NCBI RefSeq assembly: GCF_006438875.1 | Contig: NZ_RCZH01000011.1 | Coordinates: 58,190 to 108,688 of the forward strand | Reading direction: 5' to 3' | Length of the DNA: 50,499 nucleotides | From: Flavobacterium pectinovorum | GTDB lineage: Bacteria > Bacteroidota > Bacteroidia > Flavobacteriales > Flavobacteriaceae | Shown here: positions 9,932 to 17,298 of the stretch, piece after piece | How positions within the stretch are numbered: the first letter of the stretch is position 1 | How the letters are laid out: every line of letters begins with the position of its first letter | Made by a program: the position numbers and the translations under genes | The notes under the pieces: generated by a model | Databases searched by the model: none | Told to the model about the DNA's origin: nothing | The model's input: only the letters and a program-made list of their open reading frames with translations

Positions 9932-10022
9932 TTTTTCTATCGTTTAAAATGATTTGTAAAATATAATTTATTTATTGTGCGCTATTTAAGCAGCAAGGAA
10001 ATAAAATTCCCTGCATTTGTTA

Positions 10023-10529
10023 TTATGCTTCAGTCTCAGCCTCTTCGCTTTTAGCGAATTGGTTTTGTAAAGCAGAGATAACTCTTTGTGCTGGTGATTG
10101 CAATAATCCAATAAGTTCTCCAAGAAGTTCTTCTTTAGATTTAATAGTTGCTAATGCATCTAATTGATCATCTCCAATATAAATTTCAGAGTTAATATAA
10201 GCTCCCTTTAATACAGGTTTAGCCGATTTTTTTCTGAAATCTTTAATTATTTTTCCAGGTGCATTTGCAACATCTGAAATAAATATAGCACTATTACCAG
10301 TCAATACTGAAGGTAAATCACCATAGTCATTAGCAGAAGCTTCCATTGCTTTTGCAAGCAAAGTGTTTTTTACAACCTCTAATTTAATACCTGCTTTATA
10401 ACAAGCTCTTCTCAAGTTTGAAGTCGTTTCTGCGTTTAATCCAGAAATATCAGATACATAAATAATATTTGTACCAGCTAACTGTGCAGTTAAATCTTCA
10501 ATCGCGATTGATTTTTCTTCTCTAGTCAT
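10023..10529 (-). CDS. rplJ: 50S ribosomal protein L10
   Basis: Base of the ribosomal stalk; binds 23S rRNA and L12 dimers. The 168-residue protein starts MTREEKSIAIEDLTAQL and contains the NLRRACYKAGIKLEVVKNTL segment (about 38-57) typical of L10. The C-terminal helix that docks L12 dimers is present (SPAQRVISALQNQFAKSEE). Only 22 bp separate it from rplA, so no separate long L10 leader like that of enterobacteria exists; autoregulation, if any, must act differently. Confidence 0.97.
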   Translation of the reverse strand: MTREEKSIAIEDLTAQLAGTNIIYVSDISGLNAETTSNLRRACYKAGIKLEVVKNTLLAKAMEASANDYGDLPSVLTGNSAIFISDVANAPGKIIKDFRKKSAKPVLKGAYINSEIYIGDDQLDALATIKSKEELLGELIGLLQSPAQRVISALQNQFAKSEEAETEA

Positions 10530-10551
10530 ACTAAAAATTATTAACTACCAA

Positions 10552-11241
10552 TTATACTGCTTTAGGGTCCAATGCAATTGCAGGACTCATAGTGCTTGTA
10601 AGGTGAATACCTTTAATGTAGGTACCTTTAGCAGCAGTTGGCTTAAGTTTGATTAATGTTTGAATAATTTCGTGTGCATTGTCATAAATTTGCTCAGCTC
10701 CAAAAGAAACTTTACCAATTCCTGCATGTACGATACCAGTTTTATCAACTTTAAAGTCAATTTTACCAGCTTTAACCTCTGCAACAGCTTTTGCAACATC
10801 CATAGTTACAGTACCTGTTTTAGGGTTTGGCATTAAACCTCTAGGTCCTAAAATACGACCTAATGGACCTAATTTACCCATAACAGCCGGCATTGTGATG
10901 ATAACATCAACATCTGTCCAACCATCTTTAATTTTTTGTAAATAATCGTCAAGACCTACATAATCAGCTCCGGCAGCTAAAGCTTCTGCTTCTTTATCCG
11001 GAGTAACCAATGCTAATACTTTAACGTCTTTACCAGTTCCATGAGGTAATGTAACTACACCTCTAACCATTTGATTCGCTTTTCTTGGATCTACACCCAA
11101 ACGAACTGCGATATCAACAGACTCATCAAATTTTGCAGAAGCTATAACTTTAATTAATGCAGCTGCATCTTTTAAAGAGTATAGTTTGTTCTTTTCAATT
11201 TTTGAAGCAGCCTCTTTTTGCTTTTTTGTTAATTTTGCCAT
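10552..11241 (-). CDS. rplA: 50S ribosomal protein L1
   Basis: L1-stalk protein of the 50S subunit, which in many bacteria also represses its own operon. At 229 residues it is of normal length. Diagnostic segments include VRLGVDPRKANQMVRGVVTL (about 46-65), GPLGRILGPRGLMPNPKTGT (about 125-144) and GKIDFKVDKTGIVHAGIGKV (about 158-177). It lies 13 bp after rplK, forming the usual rplK-rplA pair. Confidence 0.98.
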   Translation of the reverse strand: MAKLTKKQKEAASKIEKNKLYSLKDAAALIKVIASAKFDESVDIAVRLGVDPRKANQMVRGVVTLPHGTGKDVKVLALVTPDKEAEALAAGADYVGLDDYLQKIKDGWTDVDVIITMPAVMGKLGPLGRILGPRGLMPNPKTGTVTMDVAKAVAEVKAGKIDFKVDKTGIVHAGIGKVSFGAEQIYDNAHEIIQTLIKLKPTAAKGTYIKGIHLTSTMSPAIALDPKAV

Positions 11242-11254
11242 TTCTTTCTCTTAA

Positions 11255-11692
11255 TTAAAAAGGAGCATCTCCTGATACAGTTATACCCATAGATCTAGCA
11301 GTTCCAGCGATCATGCTCATTGCAGATTCGATTGTGAATGCATTTAAATCTACCATTTTATCTTCAGCAATTGCTTTGATAACGTCCCAAGTAACACTAG
11401 CTACTTTTTTACGATTTGGTTCACCTGATCCAGACTTTAGCTTTGCAGCTTCCAATAATTGGACAGCAGCTGGAGGAGTTTTTACAACAAAATCAAATGA
11501 TTTGTCTTTATACACAGTAATTTGTACTGGGCATATTTTGCCAGGTTTATCTTGTGTTCTAGCATTAAATTGCTTACAGAACTCCATGATATTAACCCCA
11601 GCAGCTCCTAAAGCAGGTCCAACCGGTGGCGACGGATTCGCAGCACCTCCCTTAACTTGTAGTTTAACTACCTTACTAATTTCTTTAGCCAT
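11255..11692 (-). CDS. rplK: 50S ribosomal protein L11
   Basis: L11 forms the GTPase-associated centre with 23S rRNA. The 145-residue protein has the N-terminal proline-rich segment NPSPPVGPALGAAGVNIMEF (about 19-38) and a C-terminal RNA-binding domain ending in IAGTARSMGITV. Length matches the family. It follows nusG by 67 bp and starts the rplKAJL block. Confidence 0.98.
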   Translation of the reverse strand: MAKEISKVVKLQVKGGAANPSPPVGPALGAAGVNIMEFCKQFNARTQDKPGKICPVQITVYKDKSFDFVVKTPPAAVQLLEAAKLKSGSGEPNRKKVASVTWDVIKAIAEDKMVDLNAFTIESAMSMIAGTARSMGITVSGDAPF

Positions 11693-11759
11693 TTTTTAAA
11701 AAATTTAACACCATAATCATTGGAAGCGATTATAGTGGTTATTATAGATGTAACAAAAA

Positions 11760-12314
11760 TTATACTTTTTCAACTTGCATAAAGCTCAATTCCAATGGTG
11801 TTTTTCTTCCGAAAATTTTCACCATAACTTCAAGTTTACGCTTTTCTTCATTGATTTTTTCAACTGTTCCGTTAAAACCATTAAAAGGACCATCGATCAC
11901 TTTTACAGTTTCTCCTAAGTTGAAAGGAATAGAACGAGTATCTGTATTTACAGCTAACTCATCTACTTTACCTAACATTCTATTTACTTCAGAAAGTCTC
12001 AAAGGAACAGGTTCTCCGCCTTTGATCTCCCCTAAAAATCCAATTACACTAGTAATAGACTTAATAATATGAGGTATCTCACCAACTAAATTGGCTTCGA
12101 TCATAACATATCCAGGGAAATAAACTTTATCCTTAGACATTTTCTTTCCTTCTTTTACAGTAACTACTTTTTCTGTAGGTACTAAAACTTGGGAAACATA
12201 ATCACCCATACCTAGTCTGGCAATCTCAGTTTCGATGTAAGCTTTGACTTTATTTTCTTGTCCGCTTACAGCTCTAACTACATACCATTTTTTCACATTA
12301 TTATCTGCCATCAC
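11760..12314 (-). CDS. nusG: Transcription termination/antitermination factor NusG
   Basis: NusG binds the RNA polymerase clamp and couples transcription to translation or Rho. The 184-residue protein has the N-terminal NGN domain (KKWYVVRAVSGQENKVKAYI, about 8-27; VYFPGYVMIEANL further on) and a C-terminal KOW domain (GETVKVIDGPFNGFNGTVEK, about 135-154). Two adjacent ATGs are possible starts (12314 or 12311). It sits directly downstream of secE, the standard order, with a gap of about 7 bp. Confidence 0.97.
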   Translation of the reverse strand: MMADNNVKKWYVVRAVSGQENKVKAYIETEIARLGMGDYVSQVLVPTEKVVTVKEGKKMSKDKVYFPGYVMIEANLVGEIPHIIKSITSVIGFLGEIKGGEPVPLRLSEVNRMLGKVDELAVNTDTRSIPFNLGETVKVIDGPFNGFNGTVEKINEEKRKLEVMVKIFGRKTPLELSFMQVEKV

Positions 12315-12321
12315 AAAAAAA

Positions 12322-12519
12322 TTATCCTTTTAACCAGTTAAAAAATCCAGCCAAAGCTTTTGCAAAAAATTCGTCAACTCCCCATGTTGCCAAGGCGAAT
12401 ATAACCGAAAATACAGCCACAACAATTGTCAATTTTTGAACCTCAGCCCAAGCTGGCCAAGTAACATTTGACTTTAACTCTTCGAAAGCCTCTGATAAAT
12501 AATTAGTAACTTTTGTCAT
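12322..12519 (-). CDS. secE: Preprotein translocase subunit SecE
   Basis: Small essential subunit of the SecYEG translocon. I place the start at 12519, giving 65 residues that begin MTKVTNYLSEAFEELKSNVT. A longer in-frame start would read through tRNA-Trp and is not credible. The protein has an amphipathic N-terminal helix with the conserved VTWPAWAEVQK segment (about 19-29) and a single transmembrane helix (about 31-49). The secE-nusG order and the immediately upstream tRNA-Trp are typical of this locus. Confidence 0.93.
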   Translation of the reverse strand: MTKVTNYLSEAFEELKSNVTWPAWAEVQKLTIVVAVFSVIFALATWGVDEFFAKALAGFFNWLKG

Positions 12520-12537
12520 TTGATATATTTTATATTG

Positions 12538-12608
12538 CACGGGCGGAGGGATTCGAACCCCCATCAACGGTTTTGGAGACCGCTATTCTACCCTTGAACT
12601 ACGCCCGT
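12538..12608 (-). tRNA. tRNA-Trp (CCA)
   Basis: A complete cloverleaf on the minus strand: 7-bp acceptor ACGGGCG/CGCCCGT, D arm with TTCAAGGG, anticodon loop reading CCA, and T arm GGGGTTCGAATCCC. Discriminator base is G and CA follows in the genome. It lies between tuf and secE, a placement seen widely in bacteria. Confidence 0.97.
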
Positions 12609-12612
12609 AATT

Positions 12613-12649
12613 AAAAGCCAGTGATTTTAAAAAAATCAACTGGCTTTTT
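12613..12649 (-). terminator. Terminator after tuf
   Basis: AAAAGCCAGTGATTTT (12613-12628) is nearly complementary to the inverse segment ending CTGGCTTTTT (12649). It follows the tuf stop by 16 bp and ends just before tRNA-Trp. It is T-rich on both strands, so it could work in either direction. It separates the tRNA-tuf transcript from the tRNA-Trp-secE-nusG unit, unless it is leaky. Confidence 0.8.
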
Positions 12650-12664
12650 ATAATTTTTATAGGA

Positions 12665-13852
12665 TTATCCTACTATTTCAGTCACCTGACCTGCTCCTAC
12701 TGTTCTACCACCTTCACGGATAGCAAAACGTAAACCTACGCTCATTGCGATTGGGCTTAATAAAGCAACATTGATTGTCAAGTTGTCTCCTGGCATTACC
12801 ATCTCTACTCCTTCTGGTAAAGTAATAACTCCTGTTACGTCAGTTGTACGTACGTAGAACTGTGGACGGTAGTTATTATGGAATGGAGTATGACGTCCAC
12901 CTTCTTCTTTTTTCAAGATATAAACCTCAGCTTTGAAAGTAGCGTGTGGTTTTACTGATCCTGGCTTAATGATAACCATTCCTCTTTTGATAGATTCTTT
13001 ATCAACACCTCTTAACAATAAACCTACGTTATCTCCAGCTTCTCCTCTATCAAGGATTTTACGGAACATCTCAACTCCTGTAATAGTAGAAGTCAATTTA
13101 TCAGCTCCCATACCAATGATTTCAACAGCATCTCCTGTATTAGCAATACCAGTTTCGATACGACCTGTAGCAACAGTTCCACGACCAGTAATTGTAAATA
13201 CATCCTCAACTGGCATCAAGAATGGTTTTGCAGTATCACGAACTGGCTCTTCGATCCAAGAATCTACAGCTTCCATCAATTCAATAATTTTAGGAACCCA
13301 AGCAGGATCATTATTCAATCCTCCTAAAGCAGAACCTTGAACAACAGGACCATTATCTCCATCATATTCGTAGAAAGATAATAAATCTCTAATTTCCATT
13401 TCAACAAGCTCTAATAACTCAGCATCATCAACCATGTCTACTTTGTTCATGAAAACTACCATTCTAGGAATACCAACCTGGCGACCTAAAAGGATGTGCT
13501 CACGAGTTTGTGGCATTGGACCATCTGTAGCAGCAACTACCAAGATAGCTCCGTCCATTTGAGCAGCACCAGTAACCATGTTCTTTACGTAATCCGCGTG
13601 ACCTGGACAGTCAACGTGAGCGTAGTGACGGTTAGCTGTTTCATACTCTACGTGTGATGTATTAATAGTAATACCTCTTTCTTTCTCCTCTGGAGCGTTA
13701 TCGATTTGATCAAACGATTTTGCTTGACAGTAACCTGCATCAGACAATACTTTTGTAATTGCTGCAGTTAATGTAGTTTTTCCGTGATCCACGTGTCCAA
13801 TTGTACCTATGTTTAAGTGCGGTTTGGAACGATTAAAATTCTCCTTTGCCAT
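12665..13852 (-). CDS. tuf: Elongation factor Tu
   Basis: EF-Tu delivers aminoacyl-tRNA to the ribosome with GTP. The 395-residue protein has the P loop GHVDHGKT (19-26), the switch-I segment EKERGITINTSHVEY, the DCPGHADY switch-II motif and the NKVD guanine-specificity motif, followed by beta-barrel domains II and III ending in GRTVGAGQVTEIVG. Only one tuf copy is in the window. It sits 55 bp after tRNA-Thr(GGT), and the tRNAs upstream likely share its transcript, as in the enterobacterial thrU-tyrU-glyT-thrT-tufB operon. Confidence 0.98.
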   Translation of the reverse strand: MAKENFNRSKPHLNIGTIGHVDHGKTTLTAAITKVLSDAGYCQAKSFDQIDNAPEEKERGITINTSHVEYETANRHYAHVDCPGHADYVKNMVTGAAQMDGAILVVAATDGPMPQTREHILLGRQVGIPRMVVFMNKVDMVDDAELLELVEMEIRDLLSFYEYDGDNGPVVQGSALGGLNNDPAWVPKIIELMEAVDSWIEEPVRDTAKPFLMPVEDVFTITGRGTVATGRIETGIANTGDAVEIIGMGADKLTSTITGVEMFRKILDRGEAGDNVGLLLRGVDKESIKRGMVIIKPGSVKPHATFKAEVYILKKEEGGRHTPFHNNYRPQFYVRTTDVTGVITLPEGVEMVMPGDNLTINVALLSPIAMSVGLRFAIREGGRTVGAGQVTEIVG

Positions 13853-13907
13853 TTTACTTAATTTTTAATCTTAGTTATATATTAATTTTCAATTTCCTAC
13901 TTACTTG

Positions 13908-13979
13908 AGCCAACTACGGGAATTGAACCCGTGACCTCTTCCTTACCAAGGAAGCACTCTACCCCTGAGCTAAGTCGGC
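13908..13979 (-). tRNA. tRNA-Thr (GGT)
   Basis: The cloverleaf on the minus strand has acceptor GCCGACT/AGTTGGC (one G-T pair), anticodon loop TTGGTAA reading GGT, T arm ACGGGTTCAATTCCCGT, and discriminator T. CA follows in the genome. It immediately precedes tuf. Confidence 0.96.
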
Positions 13980-14099
13980 AGAGTTTTAATTTTAGATTCT
14001 TGATTCTTGATTTTAGATTAAAAACAAAACCCGAATCAAATTCAAATTTTCATTTCAACAAATCTAAACTCCGAAATCATTAATCTGAAATCAAAATTG
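13980..14099. repeat. AT-rich repeat-bearing spacer between tRNAs
   Basis: This 120-bp gap contains iterated GATT-CTTGATT-TTAGATT words near 13992-14014 and a loosely inverted AATCTAAA...GAAATC counterpart near 14070-14096. Similar TTTTAGATT words recur near 20228-20240 and 48684-48714. No tRNA can be folded here. Enterobacteria have tRNA-Gly at the equivalent place. Confidence 0.5.
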
Positions 14100-14180
14100 T
14101 GGGGAGAGCAGGATTCGAACCTGCGAAGTTCACACAGCAGATTTACAGTCTGCCCTCGTTGGCCGCTTGAGTATCTCCCC
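14100..14180 (-). tRNA. tRNA-Tyr (GTA)
   Basis: An 81-nt class II tRNA with acceptor GGGGAGA/TCTCCCC, anticodon loop reading GTA, a long variable arm and T arm CAGGTTCGAATCCTG. Discriminator base is A. It is the second tRNA of the Thr-Tyr-Thr-tuf unit. Confidence 0.97.
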
Positions 14181-14234
14181 TTTATTTTATCAATAATTGC
14201 ATGAACAATTTCAAATCGCATTTGAAATATTTAG

Positions 14235-14308
14235 AGCCGGCGGAGGGACTCGAACCCACGACCTGCTGATTACAAATCAGCTGCTCTAGCCAACTGAGCT
14301 ACGCTGGC
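14235..14308 (-). tRNA. tRNA-Thr (TGT)
   Basis: A cloverleaf on the minus strand with anticodon stem GCTGA/TCAGC and loop TTTGTAA reading TGT, and discriminator T. The acceptor GCCAGCG/CGCCGGC has an A-C mismatch at the fourth pair, and the T stem GTGGG/CCCTC has a T-T mismatch at its second pair. All other stems are intact, and it is first in a tRNA-tuf transcript, so I take it as functional. Confidence 0.93.
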
Positions 14309-14318
14309 AATATCAATA

Positions 14319-14344
14319 AAAAAGTCCGCTATTTCTAACGGACT
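14319..14344 (-). terminator. Terminator after HPF gene
   Basis: On the minus strand AGTCCG (14344-14339) pairs with CGGACT (14328-14323), followed by a T-run. It lies 66 bp past the HPF stop and 11 bp before tRNA-Thr(TGT). It overlaps the predicted transcription start of the tRNA promoter, so transcripts begun there would lack the full 5' arm and escape termination. Confidence 0.75.
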
Positions 14345-14345
14345 G

Positions 14346-14375
14346 CAAATGTAGCTATTTTATCTTTGTATCAAA
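14346..14375 (-). promoter_or_regulatory. Bacteroidota-type promoter of the tRNA-tuf unit
   Basis: Read on the minus strand, TTTG (14375-14372), an 18-nt spacer and TACATTTG (14353-14346) match the Bacteroidota primary-sigma consensus TTTG-N18/19-TAnnTTTG. The predicted start falls near 14339-14342, about 30 nt before mature tRNA-Thr(TGT). It is the best full promoter match I found in the window. Confidence 0.8.
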
Positions 14376-14409
14376 ACATTTTTTGAAAAAATTTTTCAAT
14401 TATGCTCAA

Positions 14410-14712
14410 TTATATATGTGCTCTTATTTTTTCTTTCCTTTTTACCAGTACACGCTCTAAAGATTCTGCCGAAAGTTCGACCGCTTCTTCAAATGTCTTA
14501 CATTGCTTTTTAACCAAAAAATCATCCCCGGGAACATTAATCTTAATCTCTACTGCCTTATTTTCCTTATCACTTGTTCTTTCAACTTTCAAAAAAACAT
14601 CGGCCGAAACCACGCGATCGTAAAATTTTTCCAATTTATCCATTCTCTCCTGAATAAAATCTACCAACTTTTTGTCAACAGTAAAGTTAACTGCATGAAC
14701 ATCTACCTTCAT
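14410..14712 (-). CDS. hpf: Ribosome hibernation-promoting factor (short HPF/YfiA family)
   Basis: This protein binds the decoding region of idle 30S subunits. I choose the ATG at 14712, giving 100 residues starting MKVDVHAVNFTVDKKLVDFI. A longer in-frame start at 14769 would overlap the 3' end of the recombinase gene and adds 19 non-conserved residues. The beta-alpha-beta core ends in a basic tail (LERVLVKRKEKIRAHI) suited to rRNA binding. The length fits the short HPF/YfiA class without the long dimerisation domain. It follows the xerC-like gene by 34 bp, with rpsU further upstream, so ribosome-related genes cluster here. Confidence 0.93.
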   Translation of the reverse strand: MKVDVHAVNFTVDKKLVDFIQERMDKLEKFYDRVVSADVFLKVERTSDKENKAVEIKINVPGDDFLVKKQCKTFEEAVELSAESLERVLVKRKEKIRAHI

Positions 14713-14746
14713 AATACTAATTTTAGGGTTAAACATTTCAGAACTA

Positions 14747-15652
14747 TTATTTGTTCCGAGGATGCGCATCAGTATACACCTTTTTAAGCTCTGCTAAACT
14801 ATTATGAGTATAAACCTGCGTAGACGCTAAACTCGAATGTCCTAATAATTCCTTAACTGAATTTAAATCCGCTCCGTTATTTAATAAGTGAGTCGCAAAA
14901 GTATGCCTAAGCACATGCGGACTTTTTTTTACCTTTTCGGAGACCCTACTAAAGTAAGAATTTATTAATCGATACACAAAAGATTCGCTCAATTTTAACC
15001 CTTTCCTGGAAATAAAAAAATAATCATGATCTACTATCTTTTCCAACTGAGATCTTTCCTGCAAATACAAACTAAATTGCTCCACAATAATAGGTAAAAT
15101 CGGAATAATGCGTTCTTTATTTCTTTTCCCCAAAACTTTAACCACATTTGAAGACAAATCAACATTACTGTTCATTAAATGTATCAACTCCGCTCTTCGC
15201 ATTCCGGTGGTGTAAAACAAATCAATAATAAGTTTATCTCTGATTTCTTCAAAACCAATAGGATTATCAATATCAGACATTAAATCTGTTAATTCTTTTT
15301 CTGAAAAAGGAATCTGAATGATTTTAGGTATTTTCAAAGCTTTATGCTTCAACATCGGATTAACTTCTATTTGCTTTGTTTTTAAAAGAAATTTATAAAA
15401 TGCTTTCAGAGAAGCCATTTTTCGATTTACAGAAACATTTGAAATATTCGCATCTACCAAAGAAACAATCCAACTCCTTATTTGACTATAATTTACCTGC
15501 TCAATATTTTCCTGTTCAAAATTATCCTTATTAAACATTTCAAAGAACAAAATATCATTCAAATATGCATGGACCGTATGTGGCGAATATTTTTTCTCCA
15601 ACTGAAGATAATCACGAAATGCTTCTTTATTTGATTTCATAAGAATAGACAC
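14747..15652 (-). CDS. xerC: Tyrosine recombinase XerC/XerD family
   Basis: Site-specific recombinase that resolves chromosome dimers at dif. The 301-residue protein has an N-terminal SAM-like DNA-binding domain (about 8-95) and a catalytic domain with R152 (TGMRRAEL), K176 (GKRNKER), H246 and R249 (HVLRHTFATHLL), H272 (LGHSS) and the nucleophile Y281 (TQVYTH): the complete set. Translation could instead start at M5 (15640). Its housekeeping neighbours rpsU and hpf, and the lack of other phage genes, argue for a chromosomal Xer protein rather than a mobile-element integrase. XerC versus XerD cannot be settled here. Confidence 0.92.
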   Translation of the reverse strand: MSILMKSNKEAFRDYLQLEKKYSPHTVHAYLNDILFFEMFNKDNFEQENIEQVNYSQIRSWIVSLVDANISNVSVNRKMASLKAFYKFLLKTKQIEVNPMLKHKALKIPKIIQIPFSEKELTDLMSDIDNPIGFEEIRDKLIIDLFYTTGMRRAELIHLMNSNVDLSSNVVKVLGKRNKERIIPILPIIVEQFSLYLQERSQLEKIVDHDYFFISRKGLKLSESFVYRLINSYFSRVSEKVKKSPHVLRHTFATHLLNNGADLNSVKELLGHSSLASTQVYTHNSLAELKKVYTDAHPRNK

Positions 15653-15725
15653 TTTTTCATATTACACAAATTCACATCCTACATATATTATATATAAAGA
15701 ATACTATTTATCTCAAATTTAAGCA

Positions 15726-15764
15726 TAAAAAAACCGTCAGTATCAATATTTTGATAACTAACGG
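15726..15764 (-). terminator. Terminator after rpsU
   Basis: On the minus strand ACCGTTAGTTATCAA...TTGATACTGACGGT folds into a long stem, followed by seven T residues. It starts 25 bp after the rpsU stop and would separate rpsU from the recombinase gene. Confidence 0.85.
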
Positions 15765-15788
15765 TAATTATTTTTGAAAAGTCTAATA

Positions 15789-15983
15789 CTAACTTTCTAA
15801 ACCATCTCTCATGTTTTGAATGTAAGCCGCTTTTTGAATTTTGATTCTGTTTTTAACAGAAGGCTTAATAAAAGCAGTACGTGCTCTTAGTTGACGAACA
15901 GTTCCTGTTTTATCAAATTTTCTTTTATAGCGCTTTAATGCTCTATCGATATTTTCTCCGTCTTTAATTGGTATAATTAACAT
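15789..15983 (-). CDS. rpsU: 30S ribosomal protein S21 (bS21)
   Basis: A small basic protein of the 30S platform, 64 residues, starting MLIIPIKDGENIDRALKRYK, with the conserved FDKTGTVRQLRARTAFIKPS segment (about 24-43). In Flavobacterium ribosomes bS21 helps hide the anti-Shine-Dalgarno sequence. This gene has its own near-perfect Shine-Dalgarno, which suits feedback: ribosomes lacking bS21 have a free anti-SD and would favour this message. It appears to be a single-gene transcript, with a -7 box upstream and a strong terminator downstream. Confidence 0.97.
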   Translation of the reverse strand: MLIIPIKDGENIDRALKRYKRKFDKTGTVRQLRARTAFIKPSVKNRIKIQKAAYIQNMRDGLES

Positions 15984-15990
15984 AATATAG

Positions 15991-16000
15991 ACACCTCCTC
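15991..16000 (-). promoter_or_regulatory. Strong Shine-Dalgarno of rpsU
   Basis: On the minus strand GAGGAGGTGT (16000-15991) contains AGGAGGTG, an eight-base match to the anti-SD, eight nt before the ATG at 15983. The other starts I examined in this window lack such a site, as expected in Bacteroidota. It likely mediates bS21-dependent autoregulation. Confidence 0.9.
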
Positions 16001-16012
16001 TCGTTAAGGGTG

Positions 16013-16020
16013 CAAAAGTA
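16013..16020 (-). promoter_or_regulatory. Likely -7 box of the rpsU promoter
   Basis: TACTTTTG on the minus strand matches TAnnTTTG and lies 30 nt before the rpsU start, leaving room for the SD-containing leader. No clear TTTG is seen at -33, so it is a partial match. Confidence 0.55.
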
Positions 16021-16084
16021 TATATTAATTATGAATAATGAGTTATGAATTATAAATTATTTTAAAAAACATTTCTTTAGTGCC

Positions 16085-16138
16085 AGTTTACAGTCACAGG
16101 CTGGATTCACTGTTTACTGAGACTGAATACTGTAAACT
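16085..16138. repeat. Hairpin of the CTGAGACTG repeat family
   Basis: AGTTTACAGT (16085-16094) and ACTGTAAACT (16129-16138) are perfect 10-bp arms. The interior contains ACTGAGACTGAATACTG-like words also found at 5430-5468. It abuts the acyl-CoA dehydrogenase stop (16142) and may act in its 3' end formation, though no T-run follows directly. Confidence 0.55.
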
Positions 16139-16141
16139 AGT

Positions 16142-17284
16142 TTATTCTTTTAGCAAATTTCTTGCAATCACTACCTTTTGAATTTCAGTAGTTCCTTCTC
16201 CAATTGTACACAATTTAGAATCTCTATAAAATTTCTCTACAGGAAAGTCTTTTGTATAACCATAACCTCCATGAATTTGAACTGCTTCGTTTGCAATTCT
16301 CACGCAAGCCTCAGAAGCATACATTTTTGCCATTGCACCAAGAGTCGTAACAGGTTTATGCTGTTGTTTCAAGAAAGCTGCTTTATGTAGCAATAATTCC
16401 GAAGCTTCAATTTCTGTTGCCATATCTGCCAGTTTAAATGAAATTCCCTGGAAGCTACTAATTGGCTGCCCAAACTGATGTCTTTCTTTAGAATATTTAA
16501 GTGCTGCTTCATAGGCGCCTTTTGAAATCCCTAACGATAAAGCCCCAATTGAAATTCGGCCTCCATCTAATATCTTCATTGCCTGAACAAATCCCTGTCC
16601 TACTTCTCCTAATCTATTAGCATCCGGAACGCGACAACCATCAAAAACCAATTCTGCAGTTTCACTGGCACGCATTCCTAATTTATTTTCTTTTTTTCCA
16701 GATGTAAAGCCTTTCATTCCTTTTTCAAAAACAAAAGCGGTCATTCCTTTAGAATCACCTTTTTCTCCGGTACGAACAATTACGACTGCAATATCACCGG
16801 AAATAGCGTGTGTAATAAAGTTTTTTGCACCGTTTACAATCCAGTCATCACCATCTCTTACCGCCGTTGTATTCATTCCGCCGGCATCAGAACCAGTATT
16901 ATGTTCTGTCAATCCCCAAGCTCCTATATATTCAGCCGTTGCTAATTTTGGCAACCATTTTTTCTTTTGTTCTTCGTTTCCAAAAGTCAAAATATGATTT
17001 GTACATAACGAATTATGTGCTGCAACAGATAATCCTATTGAAGGATCAACTTTTGAAATTTCTTCAACAACCGTAATGTATTCATGATATCCTAAACCAG
17101 AACCTCCATATTCTTCCGGCACTAAAACTCCCATAAATCCCATTTCACCTAATTTTTTAAATAAGGGAATTGGAAAAATCTGAGCTTCGTCCCATTCCAT
17201 TATATAAGGTCTTATATTTTTATCGGCAAACTCTTTTATAGACTGAGCAATCATCGACTGCGTTTCATTGTAATCAAAATTCAT
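16142..17284 (-). CDS. Acyl-CoA dehydrogenase
   Basis: FAD enzyme that forms the alpha-beta double bond of acyl-CoA thioesters, passing electrons to ETF. The 380-residue protein has the N-terminal helical domain, the FAD-contacting WGLTEHNTGSDAGG segment in the beta domain, the EVGQGFVQAMKILDGGRISI stretch, and the C-terminal EKFYRDSKLCTIGEGTTEIQ. E363 sits at the catalytic-base position of the short/medium-chain enzymes. Sequence style suggests a butyryl-CoA-type enzyme, but chain-length preference cannot be read off reliably. It follows the helix-hairpin-helix gene by 14 bp, so they may share a transcript without an evident functional link. Confidence 0.92.
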   Translation of the reverse strand: MNFDYNETQSMIAQSIKEFADKNIRPYIMEWDEAQIFPIPLFKKLGEMGFMGVLVPEEYGGSGLGYHEYITVVEEISKVDPSIGLSVAAHNSLCTNHILTFGNEEQKKKWLPKLATAEYIGAWGLTEHNTGSDAGGMNTTAVRDGDDWIVNGAKNFITHAISGDIAVVIVRTGEKGDSKGMTAFVFEKGMKGFTSGKKENKLGMRASETAELVFDGCRVPDANRLGEVGQGFVQAMKILDGGRISIGALSLGISKGAYEAALKYSKERHQFGQPISSFQGISFKLADMATEIEASELLLHKAAFLKQQHKPVTTLGAMAKMYASEACVRIANEAVQIHGGYGYTKDFPVEKFYRDSKLCTIGEGTTEIQKVVIARNLLKE

Positions 17285-17298
17285 TGTGTGCTATTTTT

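Noticed and set aside
12520..12567. Longer N-terminus for secE
   Set aside because: The extra codons would be read from inside tRNA-Trp; the ATG at 12519 gives the normal SecE start and length.
14713..14769. Longer N-terminus for HPF
   Set aside because: It would overlap the end of the recombinase gene and adds residues outside the conserved MKVDVHAVNF start.
14747..15652. Tyrosine recombinase as integrase of an integrated element
   Set aside because: It lies among rpsU, hpf and tRNA genes, with no phage, conjugation or attachment-site signs. It looks like housekeeping XerC/D.
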